Notes under the pieces: model-generated
Told to the model about the DNA's origin: nothing
Seen by the model: the letters and a program-made list of their open reading frames with translations, nothing else
Databases searched by the model: none
Translations under genes and position numbers: made by a program
Shown here: positions 14,635 through 21,835 of the stretch, one piece after another
Layout: each line of letters starts with the position of its first letter
Numbering within the stretch: the first letter of the stretch is position 1
Source of the DNA: an uncultured Pseudomonadota bacterium
Lineage (GTDB): Bacteria > Pseudomonadota > Gammaproteobacteria > Burkholderiales > Thiobacillaceae
DNA length: 62,389 bases
Direction of reading: 5' to 3'
Assembly (NCBI GenBank): GCA_903835655.1
Contig: CAILNT010000084.1
Span: forward strand, 1 to 62,389

Positions 14635-15438
14635 CTATAGGGAAGAAATTCGTTTCCTGATGCCTACCATCCGTTTTTCAAAGGCGGGGAAAGTTGTATC
14701 GGAAAATGAGCCGTCAGCTTTTTTCCATGTCAGCCTATCGGTGGTTGCATCCTCAACCATGCCCGTGTCGTCGTTATCGTTTGCCAGCCACTCAAACAGG
14801 GCGCGGGCAGTTGGTGCGCTGCCGTGCTTTTCAAGCATCGCCAGATAACCAGATTCCATCGCCACGGTTAAACCATCGCGGCGGCCCCGACTCTGACGGG
14901 CAGGCTTGCTGGCGCTTCTATCCGGGTAGGTCTCGTCTTTCGGCGCGGTATCGGTCTGGGCGCATGTCTCATTCACCAGTGCGGCCACGTCTGAAAAAGA
15001 AACGAGAACCTCATCGACCGTAGCCGTTGCACCGTGCGGGCCAAATGGCCTTATCACCTTGCCATCCGGCAAGTTATCCGGTGGTGTATCCCATGGTTCG
15101 CGGATGCTTACCTCGAATGTTCTGAATGCCTGCATTTCAACCTCGCCGCTTGGCGTCACAGTAAATTCTTTTCGTAGGTCGACAGATTCGGCGCTCTGCA
15201 CTATCCCGCGAAACTTGAAAGTCCTCTCAGGCAGAGAGCGGATGCGGTACTCAGCGTCTTCAAACCGGGGTTGGCTTGCGTCGTAAACGCCAAGCAACCC
15301 CTCGTATTCAAAGCACACAGACAGCTTCCCGGCGTTGAGCAATCGGACAACGTCATGCATGACGAAGGGCGGTTCCTCCTGCTTGCGTCGCGCGTTCAGC
15401 CAGTCGGCAACCTCTTTCAGCTTCATCCATTTTTCCAT
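14635..15438 (-). CDS. island hypothetical protein with N-terminal HTH-like motif
   Basis: A 267-aa protein. The first 50 residues (KLKEVADWLNAR, VMHDVVRLLNAGKL) look like an HTH-type module seen at the start of many island hypothetical proteins. The middle is beta-rich and the C-terminal ~80 residues (GYLAMLEKHGSAPTARALFE, DRLTWKKADG, FEKRMVGIRKRI) may form a second helical DNA-binding part. It lies between integrase and alpA-like genes in the same orientation, consistent with a regulatory or excision role, but no function is established. AAGG precedes ATG 15438. Confidence 0.6.
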   Translation of the reverse strand: MEKWMKLKEVADWLNARRKQEEPPFVMHDVVRLLNAGKLSVCFEYEGLLGVYDASQPRFEDAEYRIRSLPERTFKFRGIVQSAESVDLRKEFTVTPSGEVEMQAFRTFEVSIREPWDTPPDNLPDGKVIRPFGPHGATATVDEVLVSFSDVAALVNETCAQTDTAPKDETYPDRSASKPARQSRGRRDGLTVAMESGYLAMLEKHGSAPTARALFEWLANDNDDTGMVEDATTDRLTWKKADGSFSDTTFPAFEKRMVGIRKRISSL

Positions 15439-15531
15439 GCTCTAGCCTTGTGTCGTGCGAGGTACTGCGCCCCGGACCGGCAGCGCGGTGGGTGGGGCCA
15501 GTGCGTCCCGGTGTGCATGGAGGCGTATTGT

Positions 15532-16596
15532 TCATGCCAGCCCCAGACGTTCGGCCAGCGCATCGCCAAGCGCGGTTATCCGGCCCGGCGAAAGGTGGCT
15601 GTAACGGGAAACCATCGCCATGGTTTTATGCCCCAGGATTTTCGAGATTTCGAGCGGTGAAACCCCTTGCATGGCGAGGTATGACGCGGCGGTGTGGCGT
15701 AAATCGTGCCAGTGGAAATCATCGATTGCGGCGGCTTTCAGGGCCATCGTCCAGGGGTGGCGCAAGTTCAGCATGGGAGCCTTCTTGGCGCGCTCTGTAG
15801 TTGGAAACACACGGTCGTCGAGCAACTTGCGCACCTTGGCGCGTGTTTGTAGGAGGTCGAAGGCTTGCCCGACAAGCGGCAGGGTGCGGGCTTCGTCGTT
15901 CTTGGTCTCGCCAGCGCGCAAGGTGATGGCGCGGGTCTTGAAGTCGATTTGCCCCCAGCGCAAACCCATGATTTCCGCTTGCCGGCCCCCAGTGGTCAGG
16001 CTCAACACCACGGCCGTGTAAAGGTCTGAATTGCTCGATTCCTTACAGGCTTGCAGCAGGCGTGCGCGCTCATCGTCAGACAGGTAGCGCACACGGCCGG
16101 ATGATTCTTTGGGCTTGGTGACGCGCTCAATGGGGTTGCGCTCGATCCATTGCATCTCGCGCACAGCATAGGCGAGACAACCGGAAAGGGCGGCCAGATA
16201 GCGCACCACGGTTGCTCCGGCGCGCGGGGTGTTCTTGTCGGTCATCCCGGCGGCCAGCTTGTCGCGTTCCAGGCCGATGCGCGCGGGGGTGATGGCGTCA
16301 AGCTGGCAATCCCCGAAAGTATCCAGCCAGTATGCCAGGTGGCGGGCGCGCTCACGCCAGCTTTTCAGGGTGGGCGCGGTCTTGTCGCTGTAGACCTTCA
16401 CCAGTTCGCCGAAGGTGTGGCGCTTGCTCTCGCCGAAGTGCCGGCCGGCCTTCATGTCGGCTTCGGTCTTGGCTGCCCAGGCGCGGGCATCGGTCAGGCG
16501 GTCGAAGGTGGCGGTTTCAGGCCGATTGCCTTTCAGGCGAATCATGACCCGGTAGCTTGTGCCGTTGCTTGTCTCGCGTTTCTGGATGGTCGCCAT
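15532..16596 (-). CDS. int: tyrosine site-specific integrase of the tRNA-Phe island
   Basis: A 354-aa phage-type integrase. An arm/core-binding N-terminal domain runs from 1 to ~160, and the catalytic domain follows. It contains the first Arg in TTGGRQAEIMGLRW, HDLRHTAASYLAMQG with His and Arg, LEISKILGHKTMAMVSRY with the final His and the Tyr nucleophile. It catalyses recombination between the island att site and the tRNA-Phe 3' end. It begins ~380 bp inside the intact tRNA and points away from it, the usual arrangement. The N terminus (QKRETSNGTSYRVMIRLKG) is the AP2-like type rather than DUF4102, which matters for the orphan DUF4102-like gene at the other end. Confidence 0.95.
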   Translation of the reverse strand: MATIQKRETSNGTSYRVMIRLKGNRPETATFDRLTDARAWAAKTEADMKAGRHFGESKRHTFGELVKVYSDKTAPTLKSWRERARHLAYWLDTFGDCQLDAITPARIGLERDKLAAGMTDKNTPRAGATVVRYLAALSGCLAYAVREMQWIERNPIERVTKPKESSGRVRYLSDDERARLLQACKESSNSDLYTAVVLSLTTGGRQAEIMGLRWGQIDFKTRAITLRAGETKNDEARTLPLVGQAFDLLQTRAKVRKLLDDRVFPTTERAKKAPMLNLRHPWTMALKAAAIDDFHWHDLRHTAASYLAMQGVSPLEISKILGHKTMAMVSRYSHLSPGRITALGDALAERLGLA

Positions 16597-16731
16597 GATT
16601 GCCCCTTGCGTTCAATCGGTAGCAGCAGCATAGGGCAACACTCAACAACACGCAACAGCGGATGTATAATCCGCGCATTATAAATTGCAACTATATGATT
16701 TATTGTTGATTGTTGGCGACATTATCTGAAA

Positions 16732-16751
16732 TGGCACACTGGCGGAACAGT
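16732..16751 (-). repeat. inverted copy of the arm-site-like motif
   Basis: TGGCACACTGGCGGAACAGT is the reverse complement of the 16908-16927 motif with a single mismatch, forming a long-range inverted repeat about 180 bp apart. Confidence 0.55.
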
Positions 16752-16808
16752 TACGAAAAAAAACGGCGCGGATTTGCCTGTTTTTTGTGCAATGCGAGGT
16801 CGGGAATG

Positions 16809-16875
16809 TGTGCCTTGGTGTGCCCTGCCGAAAGCGGGGGATGCGGCCGGTCGGGCTATTGTGCCCAGGTGTGCC
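16809..16875 (+). repeat. two TGTGCC-N4-TGTGCC pairs
   Basis: Hexamer TGTGCC occurs at 16809 and 16819, and again at 16860 and 16870. Each pair has a 10-bp period, i.e. the same face of the helix, and the pairs lie between the two 20-bp motif copies. Confidence 0.5.
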
Positions 16876-16907
16876 AGCGGTGCGAGTGCGGCCGATTGTT
16901 TTTTGGC

Positions 16908-16927
16908 ACTGTGCCGCCAGTGTGCCA
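16908..16927 (+). repeat. TGTGCC-N5-TGTGCC arm-site-like motif (right end)
   Basis: ACTGTGCCGCCAGTGTGCCA, one mismatch from the motif at 3165-3184 near the other island end, same orientation. It is the copy nearest the att core. Confidence 0.55.
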
Positions 16928-16933
16928 GAAACG

Positions 16934-16959
16934 AAAAAGGCCACTCGGAAGAGTGGCCT
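16934..16959 (-). terminator. island-borne terminator serving tRNA-Phe
   Basis: Perfect 9-bp stem AGGCCACTC / GAGTGGCCT (16938-16946, 16951-16959) with a 4-nt loop and T's on the minus strand (16934-16938). It lies 17 nt beyond the tRNA CCA end. Confidence 0.75.
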
Positions 16960-16975
16960 AAACGCTTGATTTTCT

Positions 16976-17022
16976 TGGTGGCCAGGGGCGGAATCGAACC
17001 GTCGACACGCGGATTTTCAATC
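16976..17022 (-). repeat. proximal attachment site within intact tRNA-Phe
   Basis: 47 bp identical to 3004-3050. The identity runs from the CCA end to the anticodon stem, so the crossover lies within this core. Confidence 0.92.
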
Positions 17023-17051
17023 CGCTGCTCTACCAACTGAGCTACCTGGCC
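16976..17051 (-). tRNA. tRNA-Phe(GAA)
   Basis: A 76-nt gene on the minus strand, 5' end at 17051 and encoded CCA at 16978-16976. The acceptor stem GGCCAGG pairs with CCTGGCC. The D arm has AGCTCAGTTGGTAGAGC, and the anticodon stem GCGGA/TCCGC encloses TTGAAAA with anticodon GAA (plus-strand complement at 17016-17018). The T arm is GACGGTTCGATTCCGCC-like. Its 3' 47 bp serve as the island attachment site; island integration has restored an intact tRNA. Confidence 0.97.
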
Positions 17052-17240
17052 ATCACTTTCGCCGATGTGCCCAGCGTAAAGAGTGTCGCATTTAACCCTA
17101 TCCCCAGGCCAGCGTCAAGGCGGGCGAGCGCTTCCTTGGCGAGGCAGGCAATACCCGACAATAAAACTCGGGCTTGTCGCCCGTTGTGCTGGCTGGCACA
17201 CTAGCGCTCCATTACGAATCACTTATATAAAGGACCCAGC

Positions 17241-17627
17241 ATGGGTGGCCTGACTGCCGAAACACCTATCCCCACCGAGATCAAGCTGCATCAACAGTCT
17301 CGCGTCATGGAAATTGCCTTCAACAATGGTGATCGTTTCGAACTGCCTTACGAGTATCTGCGCGTGTATTCCCCTTCCGCCGAGGTGCGTGGCCACGGGC
17401 CCGGCCAGGAGACACTGCAAGTCGGCAAGAGGAATGTCGACATCAAGAATATCGAACCGGTGGGGCACTATGCGGTGTCGCTGGCCTTCTCCGATGGCCA
17501 TGACTCCGGCATTTACTCCTGGGACTATCTACATGACCTCGGCCGGCACCAGGAGGGGTACTGGAAGGCTTACCTGATGCGCCTGGAACAGGCCGGCGCT
17601 TCACGCGAGTCAAAAGCCCTGGTGTGA
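17241..17627 (+). CDS. DUF971 domain protein
   Basis: A 128-aa DUF971 (GBBH-like N-terminal) protein. Visible signatures are TEIKLHQQSRVMEIAFNNG, LPYEYLRVYSPSAEVRGHG, and near the end FSDGHDSGIYSWDYLHDLG. In eukaryotic homologues this module binds zinc ahead of a dioxygenase domain; the bacterial stand-alone form is small and linked in the literature to Fe-S/Mrp-type functions, but the role here is not shown. AAAGGA 6 nt before ATG 17241 fixes the start. Its stop overlaps the GTG of the next gene. It is the first gene beyond the tRNA-Phe integration point. Confidence 0.85.
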   Translation: MGGLTAETPIPTEIKLHQQSRVMEIAFNNGDRFELPYEYLRVYSPSAEVRGHGPGQETLQVGKRNVDIKNIEPVGHYAVSLAFSDGHDSGIYSWDYLHDLGRHQEGYWKAYLMRLEQAGASRESKALV

Positions 17628-18508
17628 CCCCAGGCCTACAGGCCGACCTGTCGGGGGCCATCACCACGGCCAGCGGCGGTTCCTTTGATTGCGTGCACAC
17701 CGCGCCTCTGGCCGGTGGCTGCATTCATCAGGTTTATTCCCTTCTGGGCAGGGACGGGCGGCATTTTTTTGCCAAGCTGAACCGGGATGCAAACCTGGGT
17801 ATGTTCGAGGCCGAGGCCGACGGCCTGCGCGAACTCGCCGCAGCCGACGCGATTCGCGTGCCGCGCCCCCTGGCCTGCGGCAGCAACGGTCACGAAGCCT
17901 ATCTGATACTGGAATGGCTGGACCTCGGCGGACAGGCGCGGCCCGCCGACCTGGGTCGGCGTCTCGCGCTGCTGCATGGCCATTGCCAGGGCGAGCATGG
18001 ATGGTGGCGCGACAACCATATCGGCAGCACGCCGCAACTCAATTCCCCGATGTCGGACTGGATCGCGTTCTACGGCAGTCGACGCCTGCGCCCACAGTTC
18101 GAGCTAGCCGAACGACACAGCGCGCCGACCCGTTTACTGCGGCAGGGAGACCGTCTGCTGGAGAGGTTGGGCGCATTTTTTCCCGGCTACCACCCTCTGC
18201 CCTCGCTGCTGCACGGCGATCTGTGGGGGGGCAACCACGGCTATGTCGAGGAGGAACCGGTCCTGTTCGACCCGGCCGTCTACTATGGCGACCGCGAGGT
18301 GGATCTGGCGATGTCCGAGTTGTTCGGCGGATACCCGCCCTCCTTCCACGCCGCCTACCAGGAATCCTGGCCGCTCGACCCGGGTTACCCGGTGCGCAAG
18401 CACCTCTACAACCTGTATCACGTGCTCAACCACTTCAATCTGTTCGGCGGCGGCTACGCGGCACAGGCCGAGCGCATGGTCGCTCGCCTGCTGGCGCAGG
18501 CCGGCTGA
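17624..18508 (+). CDS. fructosamine kinase family protein
   Basis: A 294-aa kinase-fold enzyme of the fructosamine/ketosamine-3-kinase family, which phosphorylates glycated amines for protein deglycation. LAGGCIHQVYSL (nucleotide loop), FFAKLN (lysine) and EAEADGLREL (helix C-like Glu) form the N-lobe. The catalytic loop LLHGDLWGGNHG and metal-binding LFDPAVYYGDREVDLAM are near residues 195-230. GTG 17624 overlaps the preceding stop as GTGA. The length matches YniA-type proteins. Cytosolic. Substrate not determinable from sequence. Confidence 0.88.
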   Translation: MTPGLQADLSGAITTASGGSFDCVHTAPLAGGCIHQVYSLLGRDGRHFFAKLNRDANLGMFEAEADGLRELAAADAIRVPRPLACGSNGHEAYLILEWLDLGGQARPADLGRRLALLHGHCQGEHGWWRDNHIGSTPQLNSPMSDWIAFYGSRRLRPQFELAERHSAPTRLLRQGDRLLERLGAFFPGYHPLPSLLHGDLWGGNHGYVEEEPVLFDPAVYYGDREVDLAMSELFGGYPPSFHAAYQESWPLDPGYPVRKHLYNLYHVLNHFNLFGGGYAAQAERMVARLLAQAG

Positions 18509-18549
18509 CCTCGCCCGCAGCTTCACGCGGCATGCGGTCGGGAAAAACT

Positions 18550-19416
18550 TCAGTGCGCCCTGGAGGGAGGCACAATGATCGGCGTGGCAGCGCGCACCGT
18601 TGTCGCCGGTACCGCAGCCGGAGTAGTAACGGGTTCGCTTTGGAGCTTGACCTCCTGGGCCGCACCACCAACCTCGTTGAGGATCAGGACGTTGACCCGA
18701 CGATTGCGAGCGCGGCCTTCAGGAGTCGCGTTGGTGTCCATGGGCTGGTTATCGGCATAGCCGATGGCCACCATGCGCGTGGTGGGCACGCCCAATTCGG
18801 CGAACAGGCGCACCACGCTGCCAGCGCGCGCCGAGGAGAGTTCCCAGTTGGAAGGAAAGGCCGGGCTGCTGATCGGGATGTTGTCGCTATGTCCCTCGAC
18901 CTGGATCGGATTGTCGACCTCGGCCAGGATCTTGGCGACCGCGGCGAGCGCATCCGAGGATTGCGGCTGCAACACGGCATTGCCACTGTTGAACAACAGG
19001 CTGGCGTTGATTTCCACGGTGATGCCGCGTGGCGACTGGGTGACGCGCACCTTGCCCTCCTGAGACAACGCCCGCATGGCGTCGATGACATTCTTGGCTA
19101 CTTTCTTCATGCGCTCCGTCTCCTTCAGATGCTCCGGGGTATTTCCCTGTGGAAACATCGCGGAAGCGCCGATGGGCATGCCGCTGCCCTTGAGGACTGC
19201 GGGAGTCTTGGTGCCCATCGCGATCACCCTGTCGGAGGAGGACTGTTCGCGGAAGGCGTTGACCAGAGAATCCGACATCACCCGGTATTTGCCCTCATTG
19301 AGCGAGGAAATGGCGTACATCACCACGAAAAAGGCGAACAGCAGGGTGATGAAGTCGGCGTAGGAAACCAGCCAGCGCTCGACGTTCTCGTGCTCCTCTA
19401 CGCGTTTCTTGCGCAT
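18550..19416 (-). CDS. motD: flagellar motor stator protein MotD (MotB family)
   Basis: A 288-aa inner-membrane stator protein. The single N-terminal TM helix (WLVSYADFITLLFAFFVVMY) has the critical Asp of the proton channel. A plug/linker region follows, then the OmpA-like peptidoglycan-binding domain with IQVEGHSDNIPI, NWELSSARAGSVVRLF and GRARNRRVNVLIL. With MotC it forms a torque-generating stator of the proton type. It is the last gene of the fliA-motC-motD block and starts 38 nt after motC. The C-terminal tail is Pro/Thr/Val-rich. Confidence 0.93.
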   Translation of the reverse strand: MRKKRVEEHENVERWLVSYADFITLLFAFFVVMYAISSLNEGKYRVMSDSLVNAFREQSSSDRVIAMGTKTPAVLKGSGMPIGASAMFPQGNTPEHLKETERMKKVAKNVIDAMRALSQEGKVRVTQSPRGITVEINASLLFNSGNAVLQPQSSDALAAVAKILAEVDNPIQVEGHSDNIPISSPAFPSNWELSSARAGSVVRLFAELGVPTTRMVAIGYADNQPMDTNATPEGRARNRRVNVLILNEVGGAAQEVKLQSEPVTTPAAVPATTVRAATPIIVPPSRAH

Positions 19417-19454
19417 GAATCAGGCGTGCATCTTGGGACTTGGGGCCTGGCTAC

Positions 19455-20204
19455 TCATGAGAGATAGCCTTGCAGCCTGGCTTCGATAATGCGGGGGTTC
19501 TCGCCATTGGCGATGGCCACGATGCCCTGGATGAACAACTCTCTCTCGGAAACCTGGCGCCCGACCCAGTAACGCAGCTTGCCGGAGATGGGAAGGTAGA
19601 ACAGGTTGGCGCCGCCGACGCCGTAGATGGTGGCGACGAAGGCGACGGCGATGCCGGAGCCCAGCTTAGAGGGATCGGAGAGGTTTTCCATGACGTGGAT
19701 GAGCCCCATGACCGCACCGAGAATGCCGATCGTGGGCGAGTAGCCGCCGGCTGCCAGCCAGACCTTGGCGGCTTCGTTGTAGTGGGACTCGAAGGTCTGC
19801 AAATCGACTTCCAGGGTTTCCCGCAACACTTCCGGCTCGGCGCCATCGACCAGCATCTGCAAGCCACGACGCTGGAACAAATTGGTTTGCTGCTCGATCA
19901 GCGGCTCCAGCGCCAAGAGGCCGCCACGCCGTGCGAGCCCGCTCCAGTCGAGAAGCAGTTTGAGCGTGTCCTGAGGGGTCACGGAGGGTGGCTGGATCGC
20001 CCATTTGAGCATGGAAAGGCCGTCGAGAAAGACGCGCATGTTGCTCTGCAACATCACCGCGCCCAGCGTGCCACCGATCACGATCAGGAAGGCGGTGAAC
20101 TGCAACAAAGAGCCCATATGCCCCCCCTCGAGCGCCTGCCCGCCGAGGATGGCGGAAAGGCCAAGGAAGATGCCGAGGATGCTGACGATATCGAATTTGT
20201 TCAT
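19455..20204 (-). CDS. motC: flagellar motor stator protein MotC (MotA family)
   Basis: A 249-aa MotA/PomA-type protein with four membrane segments: VSILGIFLGLSAILGG, LLQFTAFLIVIGGTLGAVML, SPTIGILGAVMGLIHVM, and IAVAFVATIYGVGGANLFYL. The cytoplasmic loop between TM2 and TM3 carries the charged residues that contact the rotor. It ends with ENPRIIEARLQGYL, the MotC-like conserved C terminus. It begins 13 nt after fliA and is co-oriented with motD. Its channel partner is MotD. Confidence 0.94.
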   Translation of the reverse strand: MNKFDIVSILGIFLGLSAILGGQALEGGHMGSLLQFTAFLIVIGGTLGAVMLQSNMRVFLDGLSMLKWAIQPPSVTPQDTLKLLLDWSGLARRGGLLALEPLIEQQTNLFQRRGLQMLVDGAEPEVLRETLEVDLQTFESHYNEAAKVWLAAGGYSPTIGILGAVMGLIHVMENLSDPSKLGSGIAVAFVATIYGVGGANLFYLPISGKLRYWVGRQVSERELFIQGIVAIANGENPRIIEARLQGYLS

Positions 20205-20217
20205 ACCCAGGCCTGAC

Positions 20218-20937
20218 TCAAACGACCGACCATTCGCGCAAGCGGCCGCGCAGGCGAGCGATGGCCTGGCTGTGCAGCTGGCAGATTCTGGACTCGGAAA
20301 CGCCCAGGACTGCGCCGATTTCCTTGAAATTCATTTCCTGCTCGTAATACATGCCCATGAGCTGCTTTTCCCGTTCCGGCAGGAACCCCACCGCCTGCGC
20401 CAAGGCCTTCTTGAAGTGGCGTGAAGAGAGTACATCAAATGGGCCATCATGCACGTGATCGGCGAAGCGTTCCAGAAAGTCATCGCCGTCGGCTTCGTGC
20501 AAGTCCTCGTAGTAGACCAGTTGGGCGCCACGAGCGTCGTTGAGCAGATCGAAATAGGCGTGGATATCGAGGCCCATTTCTTCGGCGATCTCTTGTTCCG
20601 ACGGCGGCCGCTGGTTGCGCTGTTGCAGGATGTGTACCGCGCTCTCTATCTGGCGCCCCGCGCGTCGCACATTGCGCGAAGCCCAGTCCGCCTCGCGCAA
20701 CTCGTCGAGCATGGCACCGCGCACGCGCTGGGTCGCGTAGGTCTCGAAATGCGCACCCTGCTCGCTGTCGTAGCGGGAAACCGCATCCATCAGCCCCATC
20801 AGGCCGGCCTGGATCAGGTCATCCACCTCCACGCTGGCAGGTAGTCGGGTCATCATGTGGTAAGCAATACGTTTGACCATGGGCAGAAACTCCTGGGCCA
20901 ACGCATTCTTATCCCTGCTTTCCGCTCCAACGTACAT
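20218..20937 (-). CDS. fliA: RNA polymerase sigma factor FliA (sigma-28)
   Basis: A 239-aa flagellar sigma factor directing late flagellar and chemotaxis genes. Region 2 includes LIQAGLMGLMDAVSRYDSE and FETYATQRVRGAMLDELREA. Region 3 is RPPSEQEIAEEMGL, and region 4 has REKQLMGMYYEQEMNFKEIG and GVSESRICQLHSQAIARLR. ATG 20937 lies inside the end of flhG (29-nt overlap) with AGGGTTCAGG upstream. FliA-type promoters recognisable at 26878 and 39401 are likely targets. Regulation by an FlgM anti-sigma factor is expected, but flgM is not in the window. Confidence 0.96.
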   Translation of the reverse strand: MYVGAESRDKNALAQEFLPMVKRIAYHMMTRLPASVEVDDLIQAGLMGLMDAVSRYDSEQGAHFETYATQRVRGAMLDELREADWASRNVRRAGRQIESAVHILQQRNQRPPSEQEIAEEMGLDIHAYFDLLNDARGAQLVYYEDLHEADGDDFLERFADHVHDGPFDVLSSRHFKKALAQAVGFLPEREKQLMGMYYEQEMNFKEIGAVLGVSESRICQLHSQAIARLRGRLREWSVV

Positions 20938-21835
20938 CCTGAACCCTCTTCATGTCCGCTTCTGCGGTCATCCGGCAATACAGCCACATACGCTGCCAAT
21001 ATTGTTCGAACTCCAAGGCCTCGCCGACCGGAAGGTTGGCCAGCCGCTCCGCCATTATGCCCATTTCCAGGCTTCTGCCCGCACTCCCTCCCGCGACATG
21101 CGCGCGCGCCTGCGTATATCCGATTGCATCCGTGGCCGCGAGTATCGGGTGAGCGCCTTCGCGCTGGCGCGGCAGGGCGCCAAGATACCCGATCTGGATG
21201 CCCAGGAAACGCTGCGCGGTTTCCCGCAGTGTGGCAAACAGCGGCTCCCCCGCCGCGGATTCCACGCCTTCGACCACCACCAGCCAAACGCTGCCCGGCC
21301 AGACCGTGTGCGCACTCTTCATGACCGTGTAGGCCTCGGCCAGCCGGCTTTTGCCGCGAGGCAGGACCAGAACGCGCACATCCGCGGTGGCCGAGAGGCT
21401 CTGCCCGGATCTCGGGGCGCTGTTGAGCAGCAACCACTGTGGCGCTTCGCCCTGGGTGCGCAAGCCGTCCGCGAGCGACAAAGCTTCCTGCTCATCCATG
21501 CGCGCCAGGGCCGAGATGCCGTCCTGCGCGGAAACCAGATCGACGCCTTGCCCGGCCGGATGGACCGCCTGAGCCAGGTGTCCGACACGGACGACATCGA
21601 GCAGGGTATAGCGCGTCAGGATGCCCAGCAGTGAACCCACGTTATGCGGTGCCACGGCCTCATCCAGAATCAATGCCTGGCCGCCGCGCCGCCCTAGCGC
21701 CAGGCCCAGGCCGGCGGTCACGCGGGCATTGCTGCGCGCATCCGGCCCGAGAATGCCGACGGCGCGAAAGGCGGAGTCGGCCGCAAACAGTCGCCTCAGG
21801 CCGGTGGCCTGATCGAGCGGATCAGCCAGCCGCAC
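20909..21835 (-). CDS. flhG: FlhG/FleN-like flagellar number regulator with degenerate P-loop
   Basis: A 308-aa MinD-like protein between flhF and fliA. The N-terminal DPLDQATGLRRLF motif, which in FlhG stimulates the FlhF GTPase, is intact. The fold follows (VGILGPDARSNARVTAGLGL, then ALILDEA), but the position of the P-loop has no Gly-Lys-Gly-Gly-Val-Gly-Lys-Thr and the usual DAD is DEA, so ATP binding is doubtful. The C-terminal part is helical (ALEFEQYWQRMWLYCRM). GTG start at 21835 overlaps flhF by 14 nt. It probably controls flagellum number and placement with FlhF, perhaps without an ATPase cycle. Confidence 0.85.
   Translation of the reverse strand: MRLADPLDQATGLRRLFAADSAFRAVGILGPDARSNARVTAGLGLALGRRGGQALILDEAVAPHNVGSLLGILTRYTLLDVVRVGHLAQAVHPAGQGVDLVSAQDGISALARMDEQEALSLADGLRTQGEAPQWLLLNSAPRSGQSLSATADVRVLVLPRGKSRLAEAYTVMKSAHTVWPGSVWLVVVEGVESAAGEPLFATLRETAQRFLGIQIGYLGALPRQREGAHPILAATDAIGYTQARAHVAGGSAGRSLEMGIMAERLANLPVGEALEFEQYWQRMWLYCRMTAEADMKRVQDVRWSGKQG

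Larger units (their letters stand above)
16597..16975. other. non-coding right end of island (integrase promoter / att arm region)
   Basis: No supported gene. It contains CAAC-rich sequence (16637-16665), an AT-rich stretch (16670-16715) suitable for the int promoter or an IHF-type bend, four TGTGCC-pair motifs (16732-16927) and a terminator (16934-16959) that now serves tRNA-Phe. Confidence 0.6.
3004..17022. mobile_element. tRNA-Phe genomic island (~14 kb) bounded by 47-bp direct repeats
   Basis: The 47-bp repeat at 3004-3050 and 16976-17022 is the 3' part of tRNA-Phe and defines an element whose repeat-to-repeat length is 13,972 bp. The tyrosine integrase (15532-16596) lies next to the intact tRNA, as is usual for tRNA-integrated islands. 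Inside are an AlpA/Xis-like HTH gene, a primase-helicase, a type III R-M system, an XRE regulator, an HD hydrolase and several hypotheticals. No structural phage genes and no conjugation genes are visible, so it is a satellite-like or integrative element without its own transfer machinery. Confidence 0.9.

Noticed and set aside
16678-17040. Several ~60-100 codon frames at the right island end
   Set aside because: They overlap repeats, the terminator and the tRNA; sequence repeats of TGTGCC explain the apparent coding.
17689-19467. 592-codon open frame on the plus strand
   Set aside because: It runs through the fructosamine-kinase gene in another frame and antisense to motD; composition is Arg/Pro/Ala-rich with no family features.
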